Part shown: positions 16,467 through 24,190 of the stretch, one piece after another
How the letters are laid out: each line of letters starts with the position of its first letter
Position numbering within the stretch: position 1 is the first letter of the stretch
Assembly: GCA_002753155.1 (NCBI GenBank)
Contig: PDZW01000024.1
Coordinates: 1 to 48,375 of the forward strand
Length of the DNA stretch: 48,375 nucleotides
From: Alphaproteobacteria bacterium WMHbin7
GTDB lineage: Bacteria; Pseudomonadota; Alphaproteobacteria; Rhodospirillales; WMHbin7
Direction: 5' to 3'
Notes under the pieces: generated by a model
Seen by the model: only the letters and a program-made list of their open reading frames with translations
What the model was told of the DNA's origin: nothing
Database searches by the model: none
Translations under genes and position numbers: made by a program

Positions 16467-17245
16467 TGTTCGTCGACAGCCATTGCCATCTCGATTTCCC
16501 CGATTTCCAGACCGACCTCGAAGCCGTGCTGGCCGAGGCCAAGGCCTCGAATGTGGGGCGGATGCTGACCATCGGCACAAGGCTTTCGAAATTCGCCCCC
16601 GTCCTGGCCTTGGCCGAGGCGCATGAGCAAATCTGCTGCACGGTTGGCGTTCACCCCCACGAGGCCGAGCCGGAAGAAAGCCTGTGTTCTGTTGATAAAT
16701 TGATTGAGATTTCGCGCCATCCCAAGGTGGTGGGGTTCGGCGAGACCGGGCTCGACTTTCACTACAATCGCAGCCCCCATGATACCCAGGAACGTTTGTT
16801 CAGAATGCATTGCGCGGCGGCGCGGTCAACCGGACTACCTGTTGTGGTCCATACCCGCGAGGCAGATGCCCAAACCAGGCGAATTCTGAGCGAGGAAAGG
16901 GAAAAAGGCGCCTTCACCGGCCTGATCCATTGCTTTAGCTCTGATTATGACCTGGCTGCTTTTGCAGTTGAAATTGGCTTTCTTGTTTCCTTCTCGGGCA
17001 TCCTCACTTTCAAGAAGGCCGAGGCCTTGCAGGACGTGGCCCGCAGGGTTCCTCTTGACCATATCTTGATCGAGACCGATGCCCCTTACCTGGCGCCCAT
17101 GCCCTTTCGGGGCAAGCGCAACCAGCCCGCCTATGTGGCACGCGTTGCTGCCAAACTGGCTGAATTGAAGGGCTTGCCGCTGGCCGAAATCGAGCGCACC
17201 ACCACGGCCAATTTCCATCGCCTGTTCGCCAAGGTGGCCCCGTGA
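16466..17245 (+). CDS. tatD: TatD family deoxyribonuclease
   Basis: 259 residues, TIM-barrel metal-dependent hydrolase. Metal ligands and motifs: DSHCHLDF at the N-terminus, VGFGETGLDFHY, VVVHTREA, LIHCFSS and IETDAPYLAP. TatD proteins are 3'-5' DNA/RNA exonucleases or D-aminoacyl-tRNA-related hydrolases in the cytoplasm. It starts within the metG stop codon and its own TGA overlaps the ATG of the next gene, so metG-tatD-MBL are one transcript. Confidence 0.94.
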   Translation: MFVDSHCHLDFPDFQTDLEAVLAEAKASNVGRMLTIGTRLSKFAPVLALAEAHEQICCTVGVHPHEAEPEESLCSVDKLIEISRHPKVVGFGETGLDFHYNRSPHDTQERLFRMHCAAARSTGLPVVVHTREADAQTRRILSEEREKGAFTGLIHCFSSDYDLAAFAVEIGFLVSFSGILTFKKAEALQDVARRVPLDHILIETDAPYLAPMPFRGKRNQPAYVARVAAKLAELKGLPLAEIERTTTANFHRLFAKVAP

Positions 17246-18012
17246 TGCGGGCCATTGTCCTGGGTTCGGGCGGGGCTACCGGGGTTCCCGTGATCGGTCG
17301 CGGCTGGGGCAAGTGCGACCCGGCCAACCCCAGGAACCGGCGCCTTCGACCAAGCCTGCTTGTTCAGTCGGATAAGGCCAATATCCTGATCGACACCTCT
17401 CCCGATCTACGAGAGCAGTTGCTGGCGGCAGATATCGGGCGTTTGGATGCCGTTCTTTTCACCCATGCCCATGCCGATCATGTCCACGGCATTGACGATC
17501 TGCGCGACGTCAACCGGGCCATGGGCGGCTGGATCGACGCCTATGCCGACGAGGGAACGCTGAAGACTATTTCTGAGCGTTTCGGCTATGTTTTCGAGCC
17601 TCAGCACCCTGACGCCAAGGTCATTTATAAGCCCTTGCTCAGGGCAAACTGCGTCAATGGGCCTTTCAAGGTCCAAGATGTTGATATTGTGCCCATTCCA
17701 CTCGATCACGGCTATTCGACCAGCCTAGGCTTTCGCTTCGGCGCCCTGGCCTACACGACGGATGTCGTGCGGATGGCGCCTAGTTCATTCCAGTCGCTGG
17801 AAGGGGTAGGGACCTGGATCGTCTCCTGCACGGTCGATTTTCCCCATGAAACCCATGCCGAGCTAAAGGTCGTTCTGGAGTGGATCGAGCGGATCAGGCC
17901 CAAGCGCGCCATCCTGACGCATCTGTCCTATTATTTCGATTACGAAGTCCTGAAGGCCAGATTGCCCAGCCATGTGGAGCCTGCATACGACGGCATGGTT
18001 GTTGAGTTTTAG
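17245..18012 (+). CDS. MBL-fold metallohydrolase, PhnP-like
   Basis: 255 residues. Metallo-beta-lactamase fold with the metal motif FTHAHADHVHG at about residue 73-83, further ligands around PLDHGYS and LAYTTDVV, and a closing LTHLSYYFDYE. The N-terminus (VLGSGGATGVPVIG...CDP) is typical of the PhnP/cyclic-phosphodiesterase-like branch found beside metG-tatD in alphaproteobacteria. The true substrate is not known here. This is the last core gene before the AT-richer accessory block, and a terminator follows. Confidence 0.9.
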   Translation: MRAIVLGSGGATGVPVIGRGWGKCDPANPRNRRLRPSLLVQSDKANILIDTSPDLREQLLAADIGRLDAVLFTHAHADHVHGIDDLRDVNRAMGGWIDAYADEGTLKTISERFGYVFEPQHPDAKVIYKPLLRANCVNGPFKVQDVDIVPIPLDHGYSTSLGFRFGALAYTTDVVRMAPSSFQSLEGVGTWIVSCTVDFPHETHAELKVVLEWIERIRPKRAILTHLSYYFDYEVLKARLPSHVEPAYDGMVVEF

Positions 18013-18074
18013 GGTTATGGATAGATTGTAGGGTGTTGTTTGGGTTTATGTTGTTGCGTTTGATAGATAAGGCT

Positions 18075-18103
18075 ACAGACGAAAAAATTGTCTGTTTATT
18101 TTT
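18075..18103 (+). terminator. rho-independent terminator after the metG-tatD-MBL operon
   Basis: ACAGAC, nine-base loop, GTCTGT, followed by TTATTTTTC. It lies about 60 bp beyond the MBL-fold gene stop and separates the core operon from the retron. Confidence 0.7.
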
Positions 18104-18147
18104 CTATGTGACTGGAAAGTCTGCAATGGACTTGTTAGAGTTGTGCT

Positions 18148-18264
18148 GCGAGGTCTTCCTTCGCATACGCGCTGTTGTAACTGCGGCGTAAGAGCTAATG
18201 TCTGCACATATCGCGGGTCGCGCGCATGATTCTTAGCGACGCGTGATTGGAAGGAAGGCCTCGT
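18148..18264 (+). ncRNA. candidate retron msr-msd RNA
   Basis: A 14-bp inverted repeat, CGAGGTCTTCCTTC (18149-18162) with GAAGGAAGGCCTCG (18250-18263), pairs fully if one U-G wobble is allowed, as expected for retron a1/a2 ends. Between the arms are three further hairpins: 18166-18190 (TACGC...GCGTA), 18198-18209 (ATGT-CTGC-ACAT) and 18212-18243 (GTCGC...GCGAC extended by CGC/GCG across a bulge). It sits directly before a retron-type RT gene, the normal place. The interior is only 87 nt, short for a known msr-msd, so the true ends and the priming guanosine are uncertain. No T-tract terminator is seen inside. Confidence 0.55.
18251..18258 (+). promoter_or_regulatory. ribosome-binding site of the RT gene inside the a2 arm
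   Basis: AAGGAAGG ends four bases before the GTG start at 18263 and lies wholly within the right arm of the inverted repeat 18149-18162/18250-18263. If the arms pair, the site is hidden and RT translation should fall. Confidence 0.55.
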
Positions 18265-19846
18265 GACATACTGGGGAGCGTTGTTTGGCAAGCCTATTCG
18301 CATCACCATTCCGCCTGAATTTGCGAACGAAGCCGCACTGCTCGCCTATCTCGGTCTTGGCCCCAACGAACTCAAGAAAATTTGGTATTTTCGGGCAAGG
18401 ATGTACCGGCACTTCTCGATCGCCAAAGCCCAGAATAAGGTCCGATTAATCAGCGCCCCTGATGAGCGGCTCAAATTTCTTCAACACAAGATCGCCGAGA
18501 AACTTACTGACCTTTACCGACCACGCAAACAAGTTCATGGTTTCGTTGCGGGGAAATCGGTCAAGACAAATGCCCTTGCCCACTTAGGACGGCGCTTTGT
18601 TGTCAATATCGATCTGAAAGATTTCTTTCCCACTATCACGCAAAAGCGGGTCGCAGGCTTGCTATTGTCGCTGGGTCTTGACAACCAAGTAACCACGTTA
18701 ATTGCGCATATCTGCTGCAATGATGGGAATCTTCCTCAAGGTGCTCCTAGCAGCCCTGTAATATCGAACATGATCTGCTTTCGCCTGGACAAAAAGCTCT
18801 TGGGCATTGCCAAGGAGGCGCGTTGCGTCTACACGCGTTACGCGGACGACATCACCTTCTCTAGCCACCAGCCTCCGACTGCGTTGTTCGAGGTGGCGCT
18901 TCCTCCGGCGGGACGCTTTTCGCCAGACCTGTTTACCCCTAAGCTGCTCGAGGTTTTCCAACAAAATGGGGTCGCCATCAACCCCAACAAGACTCACTAT
19001 GCCGACCGCAACTCGCGGCGTATTGTCACCGGGCTTAAGATTAACGAACTGGTTAATGTTGACCGCCGCTTTGTCCGCAATATTCGCGCAGCTCTGCATG
19101 CTGTCGAAGCGCAGGGTATTGTAGAGGCCCAGAAAACGTTCCAAGAGAAATATGGTGGCAGCTCCCTTGTCGCACATCTTCAAGGTAAAATCTCTTTCTT
19201 AAGCCATATCAGGGGCCAGTCGGACCCCGTTGTACGCAGCGTTACACTTCGATTTAACAAGTGCTTTCCTAAGCATCTGATCAAGGTAACGCCGACACCA
19301 TCAGAGATACGCGATCGATCCGCCTGGGTCATTGAAGACAAGAACGGCGATGTGGTGCAGGGCACCGCTTTTTTCTTAAAAGACATTGGCCTCGTGACTG
19401 CCGCTCACTGCGTGGAACCGAATACTGAGTTTCAAATTTACCACCCGAGCAAGCCTGCCAACAAATTTGCGGTGCGCGTGAAGAAAAAATGTACGCACAG
19501 GGATCTGGCTTTGCTGGAACACGAAATTCCTGCCACCGAATTTTTCGAATTGGCTCGCTCTTTAAATGCGGCTTCGCAGGGAGATCAATTAACCGCTGTT
19601 GGTTACCCTTGTTTTGGTCCTGGCGATGGTGTTAACACGCGACTGGGGACAGTCAGCTCGCTCCCCGTGAAAAGAGATGTCAAGTTGATTGAGGTAACTC
19701 AGACTTTGACACAAGGCATGTCAGGTGGTCCGCTACTTGATGCCAATAATGGTGTGGTTGGGGTCATCCACAAGGGAGGACCAGAGGAAGGGCGCAACTT
19801 CGCTATCGCCATCGAGGTGCTTAGTGAATGGATTGAGAGTAGCTGA
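18263..19846 (+). CDS. retron reverse transcriptase fused to a trypsin-like serine protease
   Basis: 527 residues in two parts. The RT (about 1-330) has the retron hallmarks NAxxH (NALAH, 103-107) and VTG (255-257), catalytic Asp in NIDLKDFF (117), LPQGAPSSP (157-165) and YADD (193-196). The C-terminal part (about 350-527) is a trypsin-fold protease with all triad residues: His382 in TAAHC, Asp414 in HRDLALLE and Ser487 in GMSGGPLL. RT-protease retrons are a recognised retron class; retrons act as abortive-infection phage defence, and the protease would be the toxic effector. No separate effector gene is needed. The GTG start is supported by AAGGAAGG. Base composition is visibly more AT-rich than the flanking core genes, suggesting transfer. 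Confidence 0.93.
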   Translation: MTYWGALFGKPIRITIPPEFANEAALLAYLGLGPNELKKIWYFRARMYRHFSIAKAQNKVRLISAPDERLKFLQHKIAEKLTDLYRPRKQVHGFVAGKSVKTNALAHLGRRFVVNIDLKDFFPTITQKRVAGLLLSLGLDNQVTTLIAHICCNDGNLPQGAPSSPVISNMICFRLDKKLLGIAKEARCVYTRYADDITFSSHQPPTALFEVALPPAGRFSPDLFTPKLLEVFQQNGVAINPNKTHYADRNSRRIVTGLKINELVNVDRRFVRNIRAALHAVEAQGIVEAQKTFQEKYGGSSLVAHLQGKISFLSHIRGQSDPVVRSVTLRFNKCFPKHLIKVTPTPSEIRDRSAWVIEDKNGDVVQGTAFFLKDIGLVTAAHCVEPNTEFQIYHPSKPANKFAVRVKKKCTHRDLALLEHEIPATEFFELARSLNAASQGDQLTAVGYPCFGPGDGVNTRLGTVSSLPVKRDVKLIEVTQTLTQGMSGGPLLDANNGVVGVIHKGGPEEGRNFAIAIEVLSEWIESS

Positions 19847-20159
19847 CGGCCCTTAAGAAACATATTTGAAACCAGGATAACGAGACGCAAGCCAATACAC
19901 ACAAAATACTGTCTACTGACGATATAACGAGACGCAAGCCAATACACACAAAATACTGTCTACTGACGATTATGTGTAGTCTGTTTGAATCCGCTTTCTG
20001 CCTGAATTTGCAACAGTTACAGAACCGGATGCCATAACATAATATAAATTATGCGACAATTGGGCGTGGCTAATCCCTTAGCCCAAAAGGCAGGACGCAT
20101 CCACCCCCTTTGACGGTGAAAAGAATCAGGCATATCATCACGAGCATGGAGAACAGTCG
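19847..20159. other. 313-bp AT-rich gap with tandem repeat and two hairpins
   Basis: Holds the 47-bp tandem duplication (19877-19970), an AT-rich dyad CATAAT-ATAA-ATTATG (20038-20053) and a hairpin GGCTAA-TCCC-TTAGCC (20068-20083). No open frame of interest was seen. A GGAGAA before 20160 serves the next gene. Confidence 0.6.
19877..19970. repeat. perfect 47-bp tandem duplication
   Basis: Two identical, directly adjacent copies (19877-19923 and 19924-19970), each starting ATAACGAGACGC and ending CTACTGACGAT. It starts 31 bp after the retron gene stop. No third or degenerate copy was noticed elsewhere in the window. Could be a slippage product, iteron-like sites or a recombination scar. Confidence 0.95.
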
Positions 20160-20399
20160 ATGACAGCCGCAGCCATCCTCAAATTGCAGCATGCCGGTTT
20201 CACCAATGATCAGGTTGAAGCTTTGGCGGAATTTATGGACGAACGAGCGGCAACCAGGGAGGACCTAGTTAAGACCGAAGCCAATTTGAAGACGGCCATG
20301 AGCGACATGGAAGTCAGAATCATCAAATGGGTTATTGGTGTGGGATTTGCCCAGGGCGGTCTGATCATGGCCTTTATAAAACTAACCCAGCACTTGTAA
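20160..20399 (+). CDS. small coiled-coil membrane protein (DUF1640-like)
   Basis: 79 residues. An N-terminal helix (FTNDQVEALAEFMDE) leads into a short heptad-like coiled coil (TREDLVKTEANLKTAMSDMEVRI), then one transmembrane helix (WVIGVGFAQGGLIMAFIKL) and a three-residue end. The pattern matches short bacterial DUF1640/CCDC90-like proteins that are common in alphaproteobacteria and often lie near mobile or accessory genes. GGAGAA precedes ATG 20160. Function unknown; oligomerisation at the inner membrane is the most that can be inferred. Confidence 0.7.
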   Translation: MTAAAILKLQHAGFTNDQVEALAEFMDERAATREDLVKTEANLKTAMSDMEVRIIKWVIGVGFAQGGLIMAFIKLTQHL

Positions 20400-20405
20400 A
20401 ACGAA

Positions 20406-20421
20406 GGGGCCGAAAGGCCCC
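20406..20421. terminator. hairpin terminator between two convergent genes
   Basis: GGGGCC-GAAA-GGCCCC. On the plus strand ACTTTC follows; on the minus strand TTCGTTTT follows. It lies just past the stop of the small coiled-coil gene and just past the likely end of the frameshifted gene on the other strand. Confidence 0.65.
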
Positions 20422-20435
20422 ACTTTCGAGCATAT

Positions 20436-20771
20436 TCAAATTCGCAAATCGTTGAAAACGACCCCGCCTCATCCAGCGCGATAAGCTTTACAAGCTGATA
20501 GCCCTCCTCCTCGGGAACGCAGGCCAGCCAGACCGGCATCGAGGTCAGGGTCTCGAAATGGCCATAGCTAGTGGTCTCCTGCGAAGAAAGCGAAAAATAG
20601 CGCCCCCCCCTGCTGGTCCCGGTAGATTTTGTAGCCCTTGACGTCGACGAAGAAGGCCCCGAGACGGAATGGAAAGACAATGAAATCTGGGCGCTTGAAT
20701 AAGCCGGAGAGCTTGGCTCTGTGCGATACCGAACTGAAAGGAAATCGCTTTTGGACTAAAACCCTTATCAA
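20436..20771 (-). pseudogene. frameshifted gene, possible PD-(D/E)xK nuclease-like protein
   Basis: Two minus-strand frames join into one sensible protein when a single G is dropped from an eight-G run (plus-strand C8 at 20603-20610). The first part contains KRPDFIVFPFRLGAFFVDVKGYKIYRDQQGG and the second continues RYFSLSSQETTSYGHFETL and MPVWLACVPEEEGYQLVKLIALDEAG. A second one-base change at a G4 run near 20465 would give the ending VVFNDLRI and a stop at 20436. The PD...VDVK pattern is that of restriction-endonuclease-like folds, but this is weak evidence. The N-terminus is unclear. It may be a decayed gene, or an assembly error at homopolymers. Confidence 0.55.
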
Positions 20772-20797
20772 CCCCGCTTTGAAGGATTGAAAACGCC

Positions 20798-22165
20798 ATG
20801 TCAGCTCACAAGCGAATTCGCCGTTGGTCTTCTGCCGGATTCGCCATGGCGGTTGTCTTCATTTTCGCCCTGACGGTTTCCGCCAAAGCGGAAGAATTTG
20901 CAGCACAGACAGGTCGCCTTCAGGCCGAGAAGCCGACTATCTCTCAGCGCCAACAGAAGTTACTGGCCGAGCGTTACGACCTGGCTGATCGGTCGTCCAA
21001 GAGTGCTGCCATGTCTCGCGGCAAGCCCTTGCAAGAAGGTGTCCGCGTCAAATTGCCTGAAGGCATGAGTTGGAAGAAACTTGCTGGCTTGTCGCCCGAG
21101 GAAATCAAGGTTCGACAACTCTGGCCAGCAGGATTTCTTCCCCTGCCGCATCCGCATCACGAAGCTGGCGGCATGGTCTTTCCCCAATTCCTGATTAATG
21201 AAACAAAAAAGCAGACAGATCGGGATCTTACTCGTTTCGATCTTGATTTCGATCTCCCCGATCATTTCCTGCCCGAATTTCCGGCTCCCATCTTTCTGAC
21301 AACGCGCCCTGATCTGGGTGACGTTTCAACAGGAAAGCTGGTCACGTTGAGCAATTTCAATGAGTTGTTCAAGGATATCCTCAATCCAAAGCAGCTTGAG
21401 GGTCTGCGCTTGCTGGTCACGCCCTTCCCCCAGCAGCAATTCAACGCATCTGAAGACCGCCGCAGCTTGAAGCCGCATCAAGGGGTCGCTTGTTTTGATT
21501 GTCACGCCAATGGCCATACGACGGCCTCTACCCATACGGTCGCCGACATTCGGCCAAACGAGCATCGTCATCGGATTGACACGCCATCGCTTCGGGGCGT
21601 GAACATTCAACGCCTGTTTGGCTCGCAACGAGCCCTAAAGACGGTCGAGGATTTCACCGAGTTCGAGCAGCGGGGCGCCTATTTCGATGGAATCCCGGCC
21701 GATGCCGCGCGCAAGGGGATCAATGTTCTAGAACGCGCCAGTCAGGTGCATTTTATGGCCGAGTTTCAAGCGCTTCTGGACTTTCCCCCTGCCCCAAAGC
21801 TCAATCTGTTCGGCAAGCTTGATCCAACCAAGGCCAGTCCGAACGAAAGCCGAGGCCAGGAAATCTTCTTTGGCAAGGGCCAGTGCGCAACCTGTCACGC
21901 CACCCCCTACTACACAGACAATCTCATGCATAATCTGAAGGTGGAGCGGTTCTTCAATGAAGTTACGTTTAACGGGCGCAAGGCCTCTGCCGACGGCCCG
22001 ATCAAAACATTTCCCCTGCGCGGCATCAAAGACTCACCGCCCTATCTGCATGATGGTCGCCTGCTGACGTTGGAAGACACGGTGGAATTCTTCAGCCTGG
22101 TTTTGGAGCTTAAGCTCAATGATCAGGAAAAGGCGGATCTTGTGGCGTTTCTGAAGGTGCTATGA
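20798..22165 (+). CDS. periplasmic di-heme cytochrome c peroxidase-like protein (MauG/CcpA superfamily)
   Basis: 455 residues. Signal peptide of about 31 residues (ends VSAKAEE). Two c-type heme sites: CFDCH (232-236) and CATCH (363-367), the latter followed by PYYTDN and later LRGIKDSPPYLHDGRLLTLEDTVEFF, the usual C-terminal heme-domain ending. It is longer than the classical ~330-residue peroxidase and has a ~200-residue N-terminal extension without heme. It resembles the group often labelled cytochrome B6 or BthA-like, in which two hemes store oxidising equivalents. It lies within the accessory block between the MBL gene and mazG. Substrate unknown. Confidence 0.85.
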   Translation: MSAHKRIRRWSSAGFAMAVVFIFALTVSAKAEEFAAQTGRLQAEKPTISQRQQKLLAERYDLADRSSKSAAMSRGKPLQEGVRVKLPEGMSWKKLAGLSPEEIKVRQLWPAGFLPLPHPHHEAGGMVFPQFLINETKKQTDRDLTRFDLDFDLPDHFLPEFPAPIFLTTRPDLGDVSTGKLVTLSNFNELFKDILNPKQLEGLRLLVTPFPQQQFNASEDRRSLKPHQGVACFDCHANGHTTASTHTVADIRPNEHRHRIDTPSLRGVNIQRLFGSQRALKTVEDFTEFEQRGAYFDGIPADAARKGINVLERASQVHFMAEFQALLDFPPAPKLNLFGKLDPTKASPNESRGQEIFFGKGQCATCHATPYYTDNLMHNLKVERFFNEVTFNGRKASADGPIKTFPLRGIKDSPPYLHDGRLLTLEDTVEFFSLVLELKLNDQEKADLVAFLKVL

Positions 22166-22217
22166 GGGCAACTTTCTAAGGTGCAAATGATGGCCGTCTT
22201 CGCTATACCCATGCCCC

Positions 22218-22973
22218 ATGACAGACACCCTGCCCCCGCTTGCCCGCCTGCTGGCCGTGATGGCCCGGTTGCGCCACCCGACCGAGGGCTGCCCCTGGGA
22301 CCTTGAGCAGGACTTCGCCTCGATCGTTCCGCACACCATCGAGGAAGCCTATGAGGTGGCCGAGGCCATCGAGACCACCGACTGGCCCGCCCTCAAGGAC
22401 GAGCTGGGCGATCTCCTCTTCCAGGTCGTCTTCTATTCCCAGCTTGGTCGCGAGCAGGGCCTGTTCGATTTCGACGACATCGCCGAGGCGATTGCCAAAA
22501 AAATGATTCGCAGGCATCCCAATGTCTTTGCCGGCCAAAAAGAGCCGGATGCCGAGGCCCAGACGAAAGCCTGGGAAAGCCACAAGGAAAAGGAAAAACC
22601 AAGGGAGAGTGCCCTGGACGGGGTGGCCGTCACCCTGCCCGCCCTGACCCGCGCGGTCAAACTTCAAAAGCGGGCGGCGCGCATAGGATTCGATTGGGCC
22701 GACGCAGCCCCCGTTCTGGACAAGCTGCGCGAGGAACAGGCCGAACTTGAACATGAAATCAAGGCCGGATCGCCGGAGAGGCTGGCGTCCGAGATGGGCG
22801 ACCTCCTCTTTACCTGCGTCAATCTAGCCAGAAAACTGTCGATTGATCCCGAGGCGGCCTTGCGCAGTGCTAACCGCAAATTCGAGCGGCGCTTCAGGCA
22901 GGTTGAAGCCAGCGGCGCCAAAACGCCCGAAGCCATGGAAGCCGCCTGGGAAGCTGCCAAGAAGGCTGAGTAA
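22218..22973 (+). CDS. mazG: nucleoside triphosphate pyrophosphohydrolase MazG
   Basis: 251 residues with two all-alpha MazG repeats. The first has GCPWDLEQDFAS, HTIEEAYEVAEAI and ELGDLLFQVVFYSQL (EExxE and ExxD metal sites); the second has ARIGFDW, EEQAELEHEI and EMGDLLFTCVNLAR. It hydrolyses NTPs to NMP and PPi and can clear damaged nucleotides or lower ppGpp pools. The MFS gene follows four bases after the stop. Confidence 0.96.
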   Translation: MTDTLPPLARLLAVMARLRHPTEGCPWDLEQDFASIVPHTIEEAYEVAEAIETTDWPALKDELGDLLFQVVFYSQLGREQGLFDFDDIAEAIAKKMIRRHPNVFAGQKEPDAEAQTKAWESHKEKEKPRESALDGVAVTLPALTRAVKLQKRAARIGFDWADAAPVLDKLREEQAELEHEIKAGSPERLASEMGDLLFTCVNLARKLSIDPEAALRSANRKFERRFRQVEASGAKTPEAMEAAWEAAKKAE

Positions 22974-22977
22974 CCAG

Positions 22978-24159
22978 ATGATCCAAAACACGAATTGGCG
23001 GGCTGTGCTGGCCGTTCTGGCCGCAGGGATCGCCATGGCCATGCATGTCGGCAAGGTGCCGCCTGCCGTGGCCCTGGTTCGCGCCGATTTAGGCCTTGGC
23101 CTGATTGCCGTGGGCTGGCTGCTCTCGCTCTTTGCCTTGATCGGGGCCGGACTGGGCTCGGTCGTGGGCGGCGTGGTTGATCGCTTCGGGCAGAAAAAGG
23201 CCCTGCTCTTTGGTTTGGCGGCGACCGTTCTGGGCAGCCTGTTGGGCGGTCTGTTGGCCGATGGCCCGGTTTTACTTTTGCTTTCGCGCGCTCTTGAAGG
23301 TGTGGGGCTGGTGTCGGTGATCGTGGCGGCCCCTGCCCTGATCTGGCGCGACACCATATCTCGGGATCAGCGTCTGGCCTTCGGACTTTGGAGCACCTGG
23401 ATGCCCGCAGGTGCTGCCCTGATGATGGCGCTCTCGCCCTTGCTGCTGGCCGAGTTCGGCTGGCGGGCCAACTGGCTGACGGCGGGCAGCCTGACACTGG
23501 CCGCCTTTGTTCTGGCGCTTATCTGTATCGGCCCCGATGCGCCTGCCGCACAGCGCCCCAGGCGCGGCGGCCTTAAAGAAGTCGTGAAGCTTCCCGCCGC
23601 CTGGATACTGGCTTTAAGCTTTTGTTTTTACAGCATGTCCTTCCAGACAGTGTTCGGTTTTCTGCCCTCCTATCTGATCGACCAGCAACAGTTGGATGCC
23701 CCTTTGGCGGCGCGACTGACCGCGCTTGCCATCCTGGTCAATGTGGTGGGCAATCTGTCGGCGGGCTGGCTGATCCGGCTGGGTTTGGCCCGCTGGCAGG
23801 TGATCGCCCTGGCCTGTCTTGCCATGGGGCTTTGCGCCTGGGGTATCTTTTCCGAAACCCTGCCCATGCCCGCCCGCTATGGGTTTTGCCTGGCTTTTTC
23901 AGGAATCGGAGGCGTCATTCCGGCCGTTATTTTCATCGCCGCCCCCGGTTTCGCTCCAACGCCCCGCCATGTCGCCACCATCGGCGGCGTGATCGTGCAG
24001 GGCTTAAGCCTGGGGCAGTTGACGGGGCCTCCCGTTCTGGCCTTTCTGGTCGAGCGCTGGGGCTCCTGGAGCATTGCTCCGGTCTTTCTATCAGCACTGG
24101 CCGGACTAGGAATCATCCTGGCCCTGGCTCTGGGCAGATTGGAAAGATTGAGGGCCTAA
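22978..24159 (+). CDS. MFS transporter, CynX/NimT-like
   Basis: 393 residues from ATG 22978, four bases after mazG, with about twelve transmembrane helices. The first loop carries the GxxxDRFGxKK-type MFS signature (GGVVDRFGQKKALLFG) and helix 4-5 the RALEGVGL segment. The pattern is that of the cyanate/nitroimidazole branch of MFS exporters and importers. The substrate cannot be told from sequence. An in-frame upstream start at 22843 would lie inside mazG and was rejected. Confidence 0.85.
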   Translation: MIQNTNWRAVLAVLAAGIAMAMHVGKVPPAVALVRADLGLGLIAVGWLLSLFALIGAGLGSVVGGVVDRFGQKKALLFGLAATVLGSLLGGLLADGPVLLLLSRALEGVGLVSVIVAAPALIWRDTISRDQRLAFGLWSTWMPAGAALMMALSPLLLAEFGWRANWLTAGSLTLAAFVLALICIGPDAPAAQRPRRGGLKEVVKLPAAWILALSFCFYSMSFQTVFGFLPSYLIDQQQLDAPLAARLTALAILVNVVGNLSAGWLIRLGLARWQVIALACLAMGLCAWGIFSETLPMPARYGFCLAFSGIGGVIPAVIFIAAPGFAPTPRHVATIGGVIVQGLSLGQLTGPPVLAFLVERWGSWSIAPVFLSALAGLGIILALALGRLERLRA

Positions 24160-24190
24160 CAAGTCCGCCGCTTTGTGCTAACCTTGCCTC

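Noticed and set aside
14793-16580. Minus-strand open frame of 595 codons opposite metG
   Set aside because: Shadow of a complete methionyl-tRNA synthetase with HIGH and KMSKS motifs.
18233-18237. TTAGC as the retron branching site
   Set aside because: It lies next to the a2 arm; a priming G is expected near a1, so this position does not fit known retrons.
19877-19970. Possible CRISPR array
   Set aside because: Only two copies exist, directly adjacent with no spacer between them, and no cas genes are near.
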